From: Rostratula benghalensis
Taxonomy: Eukaryota; Chordata; Aves; Charadriiformes; Rostratulidae
Assembly: GCA_013399305.1 (NCBI GenBank)
Contig: VXAI01000038.1
Span: 4,500,754 to 4,564,753, forward strand
Length of the DNA stretch: 64,000 bases
Direction of reading: 5' to 3'
Positions within the stretch are counted from its first letter, which is position 1, and each line of letters begins with the position of its first letter. Below the pieces are notes generated by a model, which was not told where the DNA came from, did no database searches, and saw only the letters and a program-made list of their open reading frames with translations. Below are positions 21,101 to 35,000 of the stretch, one piece after another. The position numbers were made by a program, and so were the translations under genes.

Positions 21101-24100
21101 TATTATTTCAGTATCAGTGATCTTTACAGAGCTATTCACAACTAATGAATGAGGCTTAACATTAATTTATCAGGAAGAAATAGTATCTCTTGTCTCAGGA
21201 CAGGTGATTATAGTAGAGGACAAGCAGGTTCTACTTGAATCTTGCATAGACTTTGCCATCCTGACTGCACTGGAAAGTGTACTAGTCCTAATCTAGAAGC
21301 AACAAGTTCTCTGTATGTGACTGTCAACCCAGCAACACATTGGCCGTGTGATTTTTTGGGTATTTTTCCAGCATAGGTGTAAGGTGAGCTCCAGGTGAGA
21401 AGGAAACTCTTCTCCAGCAGCAGCATCTGGGGTAGGAGACCCTGGCAATTGCAAGTTCACTGCACTTGAATTGGTGTGAAGCTTAGTAAACTTAACAGTG
21501 TTAACTAGTAGTAATCCCCGTGACTATGTAATAGTAATGATGGTAATGATTCTTTCTTTACAGGAACTGTTTAACAAGAGAGACATGTTTTCTAGCCTGG
21601 AATTCTTCTCCAGATTTCAAGAATCAGTGAACACAGATTCATAAGTCTCAAGATTTCTGCTTTTTTGGAGGTCAGTCCTTTTCTACATTGTTTAGAGAGA
21701 ATGCAAAATCAAAATGCACAGTGAAAAAAGCCTGGTAAATCTCTGCTGGCCTTTTATTAGTTGTGTGGTAGTAGATTAATGGATTTCTGTTCAGTCATGT
21801 AGATGGTAGGATATAAAGGATTTACAGACATAGCATAGTCATATTCAATATCGTTGTGTTTTATATAAAGCTGCCTGGATGAAAATATGCTATACAAGAG
21901 GCAAAAGTTGGACAAGCGATTCAAGAGATTGTAGTATGCTTGTTAATATTCTCTCCTTGAGCACAATTCCTTAGAAGTACACATTTAGAAATCAACTTAA
22001 AGGAGCAAACCCACTTTTCAGATGAGTATTCAATAAGTCTTTACTAATATCTCATGATGGTTATTTTATTGTAGAGATTTAGGGTTAAATTTAATTGAAT
22101 TTGTTTTCACATCATTTTTTGATAAAAGCAACTTTCTTATAAACTTTATCCTTGGTTATGGATGTTTCTATACCTGATTTTTCTTTCCCAAAGTATGTGT
22201 CAAAACTTTCAACTCATTTTAGACCTGAAGGAAGGTGAAATAATTAACGTTTTATTTATTCATGGCAGGGAGGGAGCATGCATAATGCGTGTTTCTTTGC
22301 TTTTCTATAAAAGTGAAATGCAACGAAAAGGGAAGAGAGAGAACGCTTGTTTGCCTCTTACTCAGAGTCACTTAAACCACTGTGTTGTCTTGATGACTTC
22401 TCATGGGGTCTAGAAAATCTGTATTTTTTTCTTGGAATCCTACAGTTCACTGAGTTTTGGGCTGTAAGTTAGCTAACAAAGGAATGTAGAAGTGTTTACA
22501 TGTTGCAGCAGCTCTGAATAACTTGAATATATGTTAGATCCAGAATGTCTTAAATATATGTTTTATTACACTAAACATATTGATATTTCACTCTGGAGTA
22601 ACTGTGGAATCCATTGATAGCCAGTATTATTCCCTCTAGCTCATACTCCTTGACTGTGATCAGAGATTGGATTTATGTCACTTCCCTGTAGATACCCAAG
22701 TACTTCAGTAAAATTAATTCATCTATATTTGTCTCTGGTTTATATATTCTCTCAGAAACAGTTACATAATAGAAATACATCATTTAAATGCATGAGTTTT
22801 AAAGTCATGCACTTGTATTTTTGTACACTTAAGAACGTGGTATTAGCTGCACTCAAACAGAAAGCACGCAACTAATTGGGAGTCACAAGTTAAATTATTT
22901 TTTAAATAGTGCATACTATAGAGCATAATTTATAAGAAATCTTTTAAAATAAGTATATGAAATGTTAACTGTTGATTGTCTCATTTTGTGTTGCAAGTAA
23001 TTTTCATGTAATTATCCTCCTTTCCCACCCGCTCCCAGGTGGTGGGACACACACATAAGACTTCCTCAAATTATTACTTGTAGATTATTTGGTAATCCTT
23101 AAATGTTTCTCCTTATTTTCCTTTGTTTCACAACATTGAAATTTCTTTTATCTCCCATGTTGGAGATTATTTTGTATGCTTGCATAAAACACTCCTTCTG
23201 ACATATGAGTCTTTCCCTTTTGTTGGCTGCTTAGATAGAGATAAGCTGGTTAAATGTTCCTTAATTAGGTTAATTCTTAACAGTGGCTTCAAATTATTAG
23301 GAAAGATTATATGGCTGCATTATAAAACCAGTAAGATGTATGTTTAATGCCCTGTATTAGTAAAAAGAATAAGAAAAATGTTTTATTTTTAATTTTCCAG
23401 ATGTATTAAGAACAATACAAATGACAGTCATCACAAATTTTAATCCATGGAGCTTTTTTGTCTCTCTAAACCTTTGTATTCAGCTAACCTGCATATTAAT
23501 CTTGATAGTATTGAAATGTACTTCTTATTTTACAGCAATCTTATATTAGAGCATCACCAAAGTTAGATTACTGTGAAAGATTAACCTTCCAAACATCTTG
23601 AAAAATGTAGCCTGTGTTTGTAAATCTCTTTCTGAGGTATTATATACTTAAATATTTTGCTTATGTGTTTGCACACATTTCAGACTATCAAATGCACTAA
23701 ACTATTAATTGCTCATACTGCAAATATCTGCAAGCCCTTTCTTATGTTGCAGTTAGATTACTATATGTTTACATTCAAGGTACAGTATTAATTTCTTTTC
23801 TAACAAATGTTGTTAAACATCATAGAGAAGATAAAGCTTTTAGTTACTTTGCTGTATACTTCTGTAATGATTGTCCTTAAGTGCCTTACTATAAACAGGA
23901 GCTAACTATCTCAGTGAATTGATATACATATTTGAAGGTTTCAAATGAAGACTAAAATAATAAATCTTTAGAAGACAAATTTATATCTATTTTTGCACTC
24001 TAGCATAAAAAGAAAGCATTATTTACATGTAAATATTTAAAGAAACAACCAGAAAAACAGTGTGAGCTGTGGAGAAAAAAACAACCCAAACAGCACAGCA

Positions 24101-27100
24101 TAGAAGAAACATGTAAAGCATGTACATTATTTTCAGGAAATATGACAAGTACCCTTTTCCAATGAAATCCAGAATAAGAAGGTAAATTCAAGATGCAGGT
24201 TTATTTCAAAAAATTTCATGCAGAATTATTTATATAGAAAATTATGTGCATCAAAAATATTATTAAATTACTCATGTATTAGCTACATGTTTAACAAATG
24301 ATTTATGATATCTTTCACAGAAAAGCCACATAAACTGTTAATATTTTTATAATTTGTTGTTTAACAGTCTCACAGCTCTTAAGAGTTTTGAATCATCTGC
24401 CCCTCTTTTACAACAGCATTCAAAATTATGATGTATTGCCGATTTTTTTCTGTCTCAAAGATTTATGTTACTTCTTATACTATTCTTTACTACTATTTTT
24501 ACAATGGATAAAATGAAATTTTGGAATCGGTAATTTCTTTAACTAGTTATAAAATATAGAAACACTAATTAGAATAAGTACTTTCTAGATATTTATAGCC
24601 TTTACTAGAAAGGCAATGTGGCAGGGGCTGAAACGAAGGACACAGAGAAGGGGAGAGAAAATGGAGAAATTGTTTGCTTCAAGTACATGGCAGATATTCT
24701 TTGATGTGATATATGGTGAAGAATGACATATATTCCAGAATAATTTTATTATAACAGATACAATGTTCAGAGGCTTCTCAAGTTGTTAGCACTTCTGTCT
24801 TAATAAAAAATCGTTCCTTTCAGTCTTGATATAGAAAGATACATAAATAAACACAGTGTCAAGAACTGGATCAAACTGAATTTTTTATATTTCTTAATAT
24901 ATAGATGATATTCCAGACAAATCTTCCAGCCTTGTTCATATTACTTAGTGAACTCTCACAGCATCTACTATAGTCATGAGAACTCTTGCAAGTGAAGAAA
25001 CATGGACAAAGATCATGAAATCTGATCCTGAACACTGCTCATTATTTATAGACTTGTGGAGGGAGAGATGTAATACGGAATTTGTGGTTTCCTGACTGAC
25101 ATGAAGAGGTGGCAGTGAACTCTTCTATGCAGAAAAACTTTAGATCCCAGGTGCACAGTGACTGAAAGAGTTGGGTTGCTACTTCACTTTGAACCTTGGA
25201 GAAAGCCTAAGTCAGCAGTTTCTTCATGTCACACAAATATAATGGGTTTGTCTACTTGCAACAACATCAAAAAAACCCCCATGTGCTTTTATCCACAGAC
25301 TGCACAGTGTTAATTTGTACAGGGAGTAGTTGTAGCATAAGCATGGTCGTTGTATTTGTATTTTCCAATCCAGTGAGGCTATAGTTTGGGAGATTTATTA
25401 GAATGCTTGCTATCAAGCCTACAGCTTCGTGGGATGGTACCTTTCTCTTCCTGGTACATTTATCTTCCACCTCACTGATGGTAATTTTGCTTTCCATAGC
25501 TTCATTCAAACTTAATAATAGTGAAATAATCCATCAATTTGAAATTCAGTCCATCTGAAAGTCTGTATTTCGTTCATGTAAAAGGTTTCTGTTTCCTCTG
25601 CTATTTTGGCAACTTTGTGTTTATTAGCTGCTTTATATAGCAGGTGATATATTTTTATATGTATATATATCTCCATATAAATATATAATCTTAATCAGCT
25701 CTGCCAACTTTTAATACATGCAGTATATGAGAGGCAAAATAGTTTAGACAGTAGACAAAAGCCATTATGTTATAGGACAACTGGAGGAAAAAATAACAGT
25801 TTAATGGTAGCTATTTTTATCCTCTTTATCCTATTTCCCAGTATAATTATTTCTGGTTCAGTGTCCTCCTTTCTGCATGCAGGCTTCTGTGAATATACTA
25901 ATTTTTTTTCCTTTTCTGTAATGTATCCCTTTTAATTTGTTTCCCCAGTTTTTATAGCTACTCTTTCTCCATTTGTCACAAAAGCATTCATAGCTTTTAA
26001 AAAAATCTTGCTTAATGCTTGTTGTTTTATAAGTGTATTATTTCCATTTAGACTTGTCATCCCTTTCTTTCTGACAGAATTGGTATTTCTAATGGAATCT
26101 TAAACGTAATTTCTCTATGTTATGGTTGTAGATAATAAGATACAGATGCTATTCCTCTCAGTCTAGTGTATTGGGCCATAGCAGCCTTAAGATCTTAACA
26201 TAAATTCAGCTTTCTGAATTCTGAGTATATGGTGAGAAGGATACTGATTCCATTTGAAATGCCTTGATATCAGTGAATGAAACTGATGATCAGTGGATGA
26301 AAGCTGTCGTATATGATTTCTGAACTGATGAGACTGTAATACTGTGTTTGCTCTGTGACATGTTTGGGAGCTAGTCTGGACAAAGAACAGCTTCTGCCCA
26401 ATACATTTTCATCAGAGAAAGCAATTCCACTATCTGTACAGTATACTACTGTGTTAATTATTTTGCATACTTTTTACCCAAAGTTTAAGTGAATAGAATT
26501 ATCTGTCACCAGACTCTATAAACCTTTTTCCAGGTAGCTCTTGCTTTAAAAATGATGTTTGAAAAATGCTACAGCAATAATCTTAAATTATGTAACTCTA
26601 TTAACTTTGACTGGCTTTCATTGTGTCCAGTGAGTTCTGGCCACCTTTTTATGCCAGCAAAATGTAGTTACATCTTTGAAGCCTCAGCTGCTTCTGATTT
26701 AGCTTAGCTACCCCAAAAGGTGAAATTATTAGTAGTGTCCTTACTTGTGTGTACTACTCTACTTATAATATTTTTGGGTGTGAACCTATAACCACCTAAG
26801 TTTAAGCTCGCATAAATGAAAGAATACTGATACATGAGAGTGTTAGCATATATAAATCTTGCCTCATGAGACTGCAGCTGACAAGAAGATGGGATAGTTT
26901 CATAAAGGCCCGGGTCTTACTAACATTTGTTTCAGCATACAACTTTCTATAAAAGTCCACACATGTGCTGAAGGACAAATTATAGTAATAGCCAGATGGA
27001 AAAATTCTGACAATAGTAAAATTTCATATTGAAATCTGGTTGTAAAAAATAAATACTATGAGGGAGCTCTTAAGTTTTCTTTAAGTTTCAGAGAACTTTG

Positions 27101-28002
27101 TGCCTCTTCCTGTGAGGAATGTCTGTAGGATTCTGAAGCTTTTCTGACCTAGGTCCTCAGCAGGCACACTGTCTGCTAAATAGAGGAGCATGATCTGAGC
27201 CTTTGGGCTTCTGTCCTTCCTACAGCAACTCTGGAGAGAATTGCCATGCCATGCCATTTGCCATGCATCCAGGCTGCCATTATTCACAGATCAGAAAAGC
27301 CCCCTTGGAATGCTTCAATGAAGTGGAATTTTTGCAGAGTGTCCATGTTTCTGTATTTTACTGTCCATCATAAATTCAAATGTCAAAATTCATTGCAAAA
27401 GACACTTTGCCTTTACCTAGTCAAGGGTAATGATGATACTGCCTTCCTGATCCTTCCTTTCTCTTATGTGTCTGCCTTACTGATTTAGATTATTTAGCTT
27501 GCAGATGTCTGTTGAGAATTAGTTTCTCCAGTGCCTGGTACAATTGGATCTTGTGGTGCTACTGCATGACAGCCTTTATTGATGGGGTAACATTTATCTA
27601 CTGAAGCTTTGAAAATTAGCAATCAAGTACCTCATGAGAATTGCCAGCTTTCCTCAATAATGTATTTTTTAGATCAGTGGCAGATTTAACAGCCAAATTC
27701 TAGCCAAAAATTCTTTCTATGGGAGTATTGTTGAATGTATGGCAGTTTCAGCAACCAAAGACTACCAAATAATGCCATGTGTCATTGTCTGGCAGGTTTT
27801 ACTATCTTTTCTTCCCGAATGAAGTATCTTCAGACTTTGGTCTTCTTTGTTCAGATTATTTCCTATTATGTCCTAAAAAAATTAAAAAAAACCCAAACCA
27901 AGTCACCTAACTTTTTCTTTTCCTTTTGCTAATGTCATGATACTATTACCTTTTTTTGTGTGTGTGTGAATATCTGAGATAAGGAAAGGAACAATATACT
28001 TA
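15200..28002. other. AT-rich intergenic DNA upstream of GABRA6, no gene seen
   Basis: About 12.8 kb without any exon, RNA gene or repeat I can name. Open frames are short (under about 85 codons), occur in all frames and have no family motifs. Small AT-rich runs such as the TATATA stretch near 25650-25690 are present. Confidence 0.7.
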
Positions 28003-28190
28003 CATAAAATCATAAATTAATTTATGTTGTAAGGGACCTCTGGAGGTTGTCTGTTCTAGCCCCTTGCTCAATGATTGGATCCAGCTCGAAATTCAAATCT
28101 GTTTGCTTAAGGTCAAATCCACCTCAGTTTTGAGTGTTTTGAAGGAAAGAGTTTCACAGCCTTAATGGCTGATCTTTCCTGATGTTTGAC
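28003..28190 (-). mobile_element. CR1 LINE, degraded 3' end fragment
   Basis: Read on the plus strand it begins AAAATCATAAATTAATTTATG, then GTAAGGGACCTCTGGAGGTT and GTCTGTTCTAGCCCCTTGCTC, the reverse of a CR1 3' end. It is followed by a CR1-like stretch ending near GAGTTTCACAGCC. It is an old copy; ends are approximate. Confidence 0.7.
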
Positions 28191-28514
28191 TCATCTTCCC
28201 ATGAATTTTTATTCTTATTTATTTAGCTGAAATTTCCATTCTTGTAGTTTATATTTGTTCTTCATTTTCTTCGTTTTTTATATTAGTGCATTAGTGATGT
28301 TTACCAGAAAGTAAAGAAACAATCCAAATCTTCTTGATGTATACCACAAACCTATCTAGCAGTAGGAGGAAAGGTGTGATTTGAGTTCAGTATTCCCGTA
28401 CTGCATCAAAAGTTAGTCCTGTCATCAGTGAAACTTTGTATTTGAAAGTTAACCTTGCTCTGCATCCTCTCTGATCTACCTTGCTCGTACTGCTGCTGAC
28501 AGTCTGAAATGCCA

Positions 28515-28985
28515 GAAGGCAGTACAAACCCAGAGAAGGGCAGCAAAGCTAGTGAGGGGTCCAGAGAGTAAGGCTTATCAGGAGAGGCTGACTGAGCTGT
28601 GCTTGTTCAGCCCAAGAGGAGGAGGCTGAGAGGAGACCTATCACACTCTACAACTACCTGAAAGGAAGTTGTAGAGAGGTGGGACTTGGTCTCTTCTCCC
28701 AAGTCAGAGGTAATACAACAGGAGAAAATGGCCTCAAGTTGTACCAGGAGAGGTTCAGATTGGCTATTGGGAAAAATTTTTACACTAAAAGGGTTGTTAA
28801 GCATTGGAATGGGCCACCCAGGAAAGTGGTTGAGGCAACATCCCTGGAGGTATCTCAAAGATGGGTTGACATAGTGCTTAGTGATGTTGTTTAGTGATGG
28901 ATTGTTGTTTTTTATCAGAGCTAGGTTGACGGTTGGACTAGATGATCTTAAAGATCCATTCCAACCTAGAAAATTCTATGAGTCT
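28515..28985 (+). mobile_element. CR1 LINE, 3' end fragment
   Basis: Plus orientation. It contains the C-terminal ORF2 region and 3'UTR: CCCAGAGAAGGGCAGCAAAG, CTTATCAGGAGAGGCTGAC, GGAGGAGGCTGAGAGGAGAC, GTTGTACCAGGAGAGGTTC, TTGGACTAGATGATCTTAAA, and a short ATTCTATGAG end. Stops and frame shifts mean no functional product. It sits about 330 bp from an oppositely oriented CR1 fragment. Confidence 0.9.
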
Positions 28986-28989
28986 ACTC

Positions 28990-31189
28990 ATATTAAGCAT
29001 TTGACACTGTTTGTGAACAACAGGAAATAGTACTACTCTATGTCACAGAGTATAACAGAGAATGTGAAACTGTAAATGAATATGGGAAAGGAGTGGAATG
29101 GTATGTAATAATGAGAGAGTAGCAGTGAGCCTTCTGTGGCCTACAGTGCTCTATCACAATGCTGTTCCAAAAGCATTCCTATCGAAGTACCTGAGAGAAT
29201 GAAAGTATTCTTAGAAACAACATTACTAAAATAATAATTAATAAAAATAACATTAATAAAAGATAACACCGATCTACATAGGCTTTGCAGTGGTTTTGAC
29301 AAATGCAGACACCTAAAAAAACAATGAAAGTTCAACAAAAGTTTAACAGAAGTTGATAGCTACACATCAATTTCGTTTGTTTTCCTACCTCCATCTACTG
29401 GGAGGAGGCTATATTACACAGTTGCTGCAATGACATGTGTGGTTACCTAGACTTTAAAACTACTTTAGCACTTAGCTAAATTTTTATATTATGTATCATA
29501 TTAAATGACTGCCATAAGCGATTAAGATAATATGCATGAGAATCAGATTATCTTTTTCATTGAAAATATTGTTAGTAATCTTATTTTCAGCTTCCTCTGC
29601 CCTATAATTCATAGCTGCGAGGTTGCAGAGAGTAGCAATAGAAATTAAATATATTGATCATGAGTATTAAGGCATCGTTGATTTTGGTTCATAGCACTAA
29701 TTAATTGTATTAGTAGTAATTTGCACTTATTAAAGCATTTACCAAAATATTTCATTTATTTTAATAGTAGTCTGTAAAGTTTAACAATTACAACTATAGC
29801 AGCAAATGTTGTGGAATTCCGCTGGTAAATTCTCCAAAAGTAGAGGGTTAGTGCTTTAAAATTACCTTAATAAAATGTGTCTTATTTTCTGCACCCCTAT
29901 CAGATTTACTTCACTTTTTATGGCCATAACCTATTTCAGCAGCTATGGAAATTTTGGCCATGTCCTCTCATTTCTTTATCCACAATGTGCTGAATTCCTG
30001 TTTTGTAAGTAAAGAAGGAAGTAGTGTTTCTTTAGCTCATTGGACCAATTGAGATTTACATGACTATTCTGCATGGTTATTGCTGATCATGTTCTTTGGA
30101 GGCTCTAGGAATTCCTAGCAAGGAAGCTGCTGGTCTTTTTGTTTACTTTTTTTTGTGGTACACCAGAAGCCCAGTATGGCTAAGCACAAAGTACTATTGA
30201 AAAACAATATCTTTATGCCTAGCCTTTCTCTGTGCCATATTTCACTAAAATATTCTTATGTGATCAAAAATTATGTATATGGAGCTTGGTTCATCAGTAT
30301 GTGAATCCAACCAGTTATCTGACTCAACTCTTACTTGACTTACCAGCTTATTTTTACTTCTATCTGAACATGGTTATGTGAGTATCTTTTTTTTCATTGG
30401 GAGGTCTGATCCTGATTTTTTTAATTAGAACAGAGTCTGAAAATTTTACTACTTATTTAAAGAAGATTACCAGGCTACTACTTACATGTTTTCTTCTATT
30501 TGAACTATCATTATCTGAAGTTTTGATGTTCATTATGTAGAAATTTAGTAATTGTGCTACAAAGTTATTAACAATTATATAAAGCTGGTTCTGATATGAA
30601 TAAAATGATACTTCTGTCTGCTTGCCTTGTTCTATATTTGCAGCTTATTTTTATTATAACAATCAAGTAAGATGGATGTTATATAACCAACTGAAATGCA
30701 GATTGTCTTAACGTATATGTGTTTCTTGACATATTCAGCAATAGAGCCTTGGTTTCGAGGCCAGAAAATTCCATCTTCATCAAAAAATGAGTGTAGAATT
30801 CTATTGTATTTCAAGAGCTCATACCAAATATTACAACTTACCCTCATCTGACCCTAGACAGATACAAAAAAATGGCTACATATGGAGGTGCTATGAAGTT
30901 GGTAGATTTTGCTCTCTGAGGTACAGACTAACTTTTCCTAAGGAAAGGATATCCATGCCTTTATATTTAAGAATTACCTGTCTACCAAATGAGCAGGAGC
31001 ATTACAAGTGAGGGTGTCCTTTGAAAGGACAATGACTGATGAATGATTTCTTTCTATATGATGTTACAGATTCTCACTCATGCAAATACAGAAGATGCCA
31101 AAAGATTAAAATGACTAATTGGTATTCAAAAAGCAACTATTCTTGGTATAATACACAATAGCTGGTATTTAACAGCTGCAAAATATATA
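28990..31189. other. Intergenic DNA between CR1 copies
   Basis: About 2.2 kb of AT-rich sequence with no recognisable gene or repeat. Confidence 0.7.
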
Positions 31190-32075
31190 CAATCATAAAA
31201 TCATCTAGGTTAGGAAGGACCATTAAGATTGTCAAGTTCAATCATTAACCTAATACTACTAAAACTACAGCTAAACCATGTCCCTAAGCACCACATCTAC
31301 CTGTCTTTTAAATACCTACAGGGATTATGATTTACCCACTTCCCTGGGCAGCCTGTTCCAGTGCTTGATAACCCTATTTGTGAAGAAGTTTTTCCTAACA
31401 TCCATCCTAAACCTCCCCTGATGCAACTTGAGGTAATTTCCTTTTGTCCTTTCAATTCTTACTTGAGAAGAGACCAACGTTGACCTTGCTACAACCTCTC
31501 TTCAGGTTGTTGTAGAGTAGTAACGTCTCCCCTTAGCCTTCTTTTCTCCAGGCTGAGCAACCCCAGTTCCCTCAGCCACTCCTCATAAAACTTGTACTCT
31601 AGACCCCTCACCAGCTTTGTTGCCCTTCCCTGGACACGGGCCAGAAATTTCCTCACAACATCTTTCTAGTCCTCCTAAGTGGTCTGCCCTCCTCATAAAT
31701 GGTCTGCCCTTTATTCCAAAGACCATAAGGTCTCCTGTTTTACCTGAGTTATGACCATAGCTCTCTTTTCAGCCTGGCCAGTCCTTTCCCCTCAATGCCT
31801 TGTTTTTCAGCACAAGGGGATCACCTGCTCCTGTCCCTTTAAGACTTCTTTCTTGAAGAATGTCCAGCCTTCCTGGACTTGTTTGCCCTTCAGGACTGCC
31901 TTTCAAGGGACTCTATCAACCAGGCTCTTGAATAGCCCAAAGTCTGTCCTCTGGAAGTCCTAAGTGGCAGTTCTGCTGAGACCCCTCCTTGCTTTTCCAA
32001 GAATCGAAAACTCTGTCATTTCATGGTTCCTATGCCCAAGATGTGATGGGTTCCTACCAGCACATCCCCTATATG
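31190..32075 (-). mobile_element. CR1 LINE with internal deletion (3' end joined to ORF2 middle)
   Basis: On the plus strand the reverse of a CR1 3' end starts near 31190 (AAAATCATCTAGGTTAGGAA) and continues to about 31740 through the GTTGCCCTTCCCTGGAC motif. From about 31765 the sequence changes to the reverse of the ORF2 segment between endonuclease and reverse transcriptase; its minus strand reads DFGLFKSLVDRV, then VLKGKQVQEGWTFFKKEV. Most of the reverse transcriptase that should lie between is absent. Stops show it is dead. Two separate insertions could give the same picture. Confidence 0.75.
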
Positions 32076-32079
32076 ATTG

Positions 32080-35000
32080 AATTATAACAGCTTTTATAGA
32101 AATGTAGGTTTTGTTCAGGAATTTGTTAATGAAGGGCAGCTCACCCTTTCTCTAATGCAAAGCATGAAGTGTGTTTTGAAGTCTGGTTATTATCTCTGTT
32201 ATATAATTTATTTATTATTTACAGATTTTATGATAACTCTTTTGAGATCTGAACCCTGTGCAAATCAGCCAGGAATGAAAAGATTCCACCTGTGTAGTAC
32301 TCCTGTTCTCCCGGGTACTTTTTATAGATTGATTTTTGGTTTTGCAGAGTGTAATTTGTGCATTTTGTGTTCGAAATCCCACTTGAAATTGTTTACAGCT
32401 TGAACTTTTGACTGGGTCAGTAAACAGCAACATCTATGTTCACAGCTGAGTTGTATGCACTGAGGAAAGTAGTTTTATTTTTAGCAGATACCTGTCTTAA
32501 TGTAGAACTCTCAAAAGAGAATCCTAATAAAAATCTCTTTTATATTCCCCATTTCTAGGAGCTATTCAGTGTACTCTGCAGATATGGGTAATTTTCTCCC
32601 ACTGCAAAACTCGCCCCATCTAAACCTGAAACTGTCTTTGCTTAATTCCTAAAATCATGTAATGTCGTTCAGAAAGTCCCTATTCTGTGATTCCCTTGTT
32701 AGCAACATTTAAGTAATCTAATAAAAATGTTTTTAGTAAGCTTTTCTAATATTTCTGCTTCTCTTAAATCTTATTACCATCTCTATTTTTTTGTGTAAGA
32801 AGTAGGTCTTTAAAATTTGTCCAGGATCATAGCAAAAATAAATCATCCAATTTAATGAAATATTAAACGCAGAGCTTAAAACATAGAGTTAAGTAAAATG
32901 GTTAGCTATCTAAACTGGAGATATGATAGTTATTTAATTCTGAATCTGTGGAGTCCTTATAGAAACCAGCTTGTCTTCTTTTGAGAATATGGATCCACCC
33001 TTCATATATCATATGGAAGTCAGTCCCCAAAACTTCCATTTCTTTTACTGCAAGCTTACAGCCTTTTGTTTTGTTCCTAGACAAAACAAAACAACTTTGT
33101 TGAGGCTAAGTCTGAGTTATGGCCTAGTGAAGTGGGAATTTCAGTAAATATTTACATAAACTTACTTATACATCCGGATTTTAATAATTCATGGATTTGC
33201 CCACCAAATTGCAAACATAATGCTATTACATTAAAGGAAGAATTAGAATATTTCGTATGTAAGATGCGCTCTCCTGAACACGGGAGTCTTTCATTCTTAT
33301 ATCTACAACACTGTTGTGTCGTCAGGTATTCTGAAGACTAAGCAATATTTTGAGTGCCTTTATGATTAAAAAATATTTTAATTAATACCTTTTTCTAAAT
33401 GTTTAAGGGTATTTGGATTTGGAAATTAAATATCACCTATCTCTTAGATGCCAGTTAACTGTTTATTCACATTGGGTGCTACCAAATACTTTGGCCTTAA
33501 CAAAAGAAAATATTTTTTCTTGTTTAACATTTTTTACCCAATTAAAATTACTAAGTATCTGCTAACATGGGATAAGTTCCATAAATCATAACTCAAGGGA
33601 AAACTACCCTTGCAGTAATTAAATTATAATTCTCAACTCTATCATCCTAAAAAGGTTTTGTTCAAGATACCAGTTCAGTTCCCCTGATCATTACAAAAAC
33701 TTCTAAATTCTTTGATTACTAAAAATGAGGTGGTGATTCCCCGACTGGTCTATTTTCTTACTTTAGTGATACAAAATTTAAGCTACAGATGCTTTGTGCA
33801 CATAGTTATCCTACATTTATGTTTTTGACTTTGAATGTTTAAAAAAAAATTGAAAGTGAAATTCCAAGGTTCCAGAATTACAGTTCCAATTCTTGTATCA
33901 ATCAACTGGATCATTGATGCCTTGTCATCCTTTCCTTCTCCAGTTTGTGGTAGCTCAAAAGTGTCCAATTGCAAGTGTCACTTTTCTCCCTGGCATGAGA
34001 AGAATGGAGCACACGTGTAAGCTGCAAAAGGTGCCATGTTACCAACAAAGCTCATTATTGGGCTCAAAATGAGTGTTATGAAGAGATTTACTAAATTCTT
34101 GCAGCAATTATGTCATCAGGAGATATTTAAGATAGATAACAAGACTGTTTATCTAGATCAGTAGATAGGTCATGAAATCGGAATCTGTGGAATATGTACT
34201 CTCAGGAGTCTGGTGCATAATATATTAAGACCTTTTATTTGAAAACTTATCATTACATTTTTGCAGCAGATATCTTTCTCTTGATCATGGGAGAGTTTGA
34301 CAGCAGCGATACACCTGTGACAGCAAAACTTAATCAGATTTGGTTTTATAAGCTCTAATAGAATCATGAGTTCCCAGCAATGTGTGTTTGTTCTTTTGGT
34401 TGGTTTTTTTTTTTGGTTGGAATTACTTATATTAGACATGTGTGAAGCCTGCAAACATTTGCCTAGATCTATATAGTCATCCAAATAGTCACTTTTTCAG
34501 ATGATGGCCACCAATTTACTTGGAAGTTCAGTTCATTGCTGCCAGAAGTATTTATGGTTGAGAAAGTTGAGTGGGAAAAGTTAGGCTTTTGGGTCAATGT
34601 GTAAGACCAGAACTTAACTTTGAATGGTCTTCAGGAGTTTCAGGCAGATTTAGAAATGGCTTCTCTCCCTTTGTCCAAGCAAGAACAAGAAAACTATTGG
34701 AAATGAAAGCTATACAATAGAACTACCTGAAGGGTATGTGTTTAGAATCTGCTTTTATAAAACTAAAATATATTTTTAAAAAGGTTGTTTAAAAAAAAAA
34801 GTAAATATCCACCTTACTGTATTCCCAACAGTTTTGTTCTGCCTTTCACTTTTGACTCAGCTCACTATAGCAAAATTTATCTCTTTTATCAAAACTTGAT
34901 GGGCAGGTGAATTTGAAAATGAGTAAGCTTGTTAATCACAATTAATTGTTAAGTGTCATTTTTACCTATCTTGCAAGTAGTCCTTCTTCCTGTCTAACAC

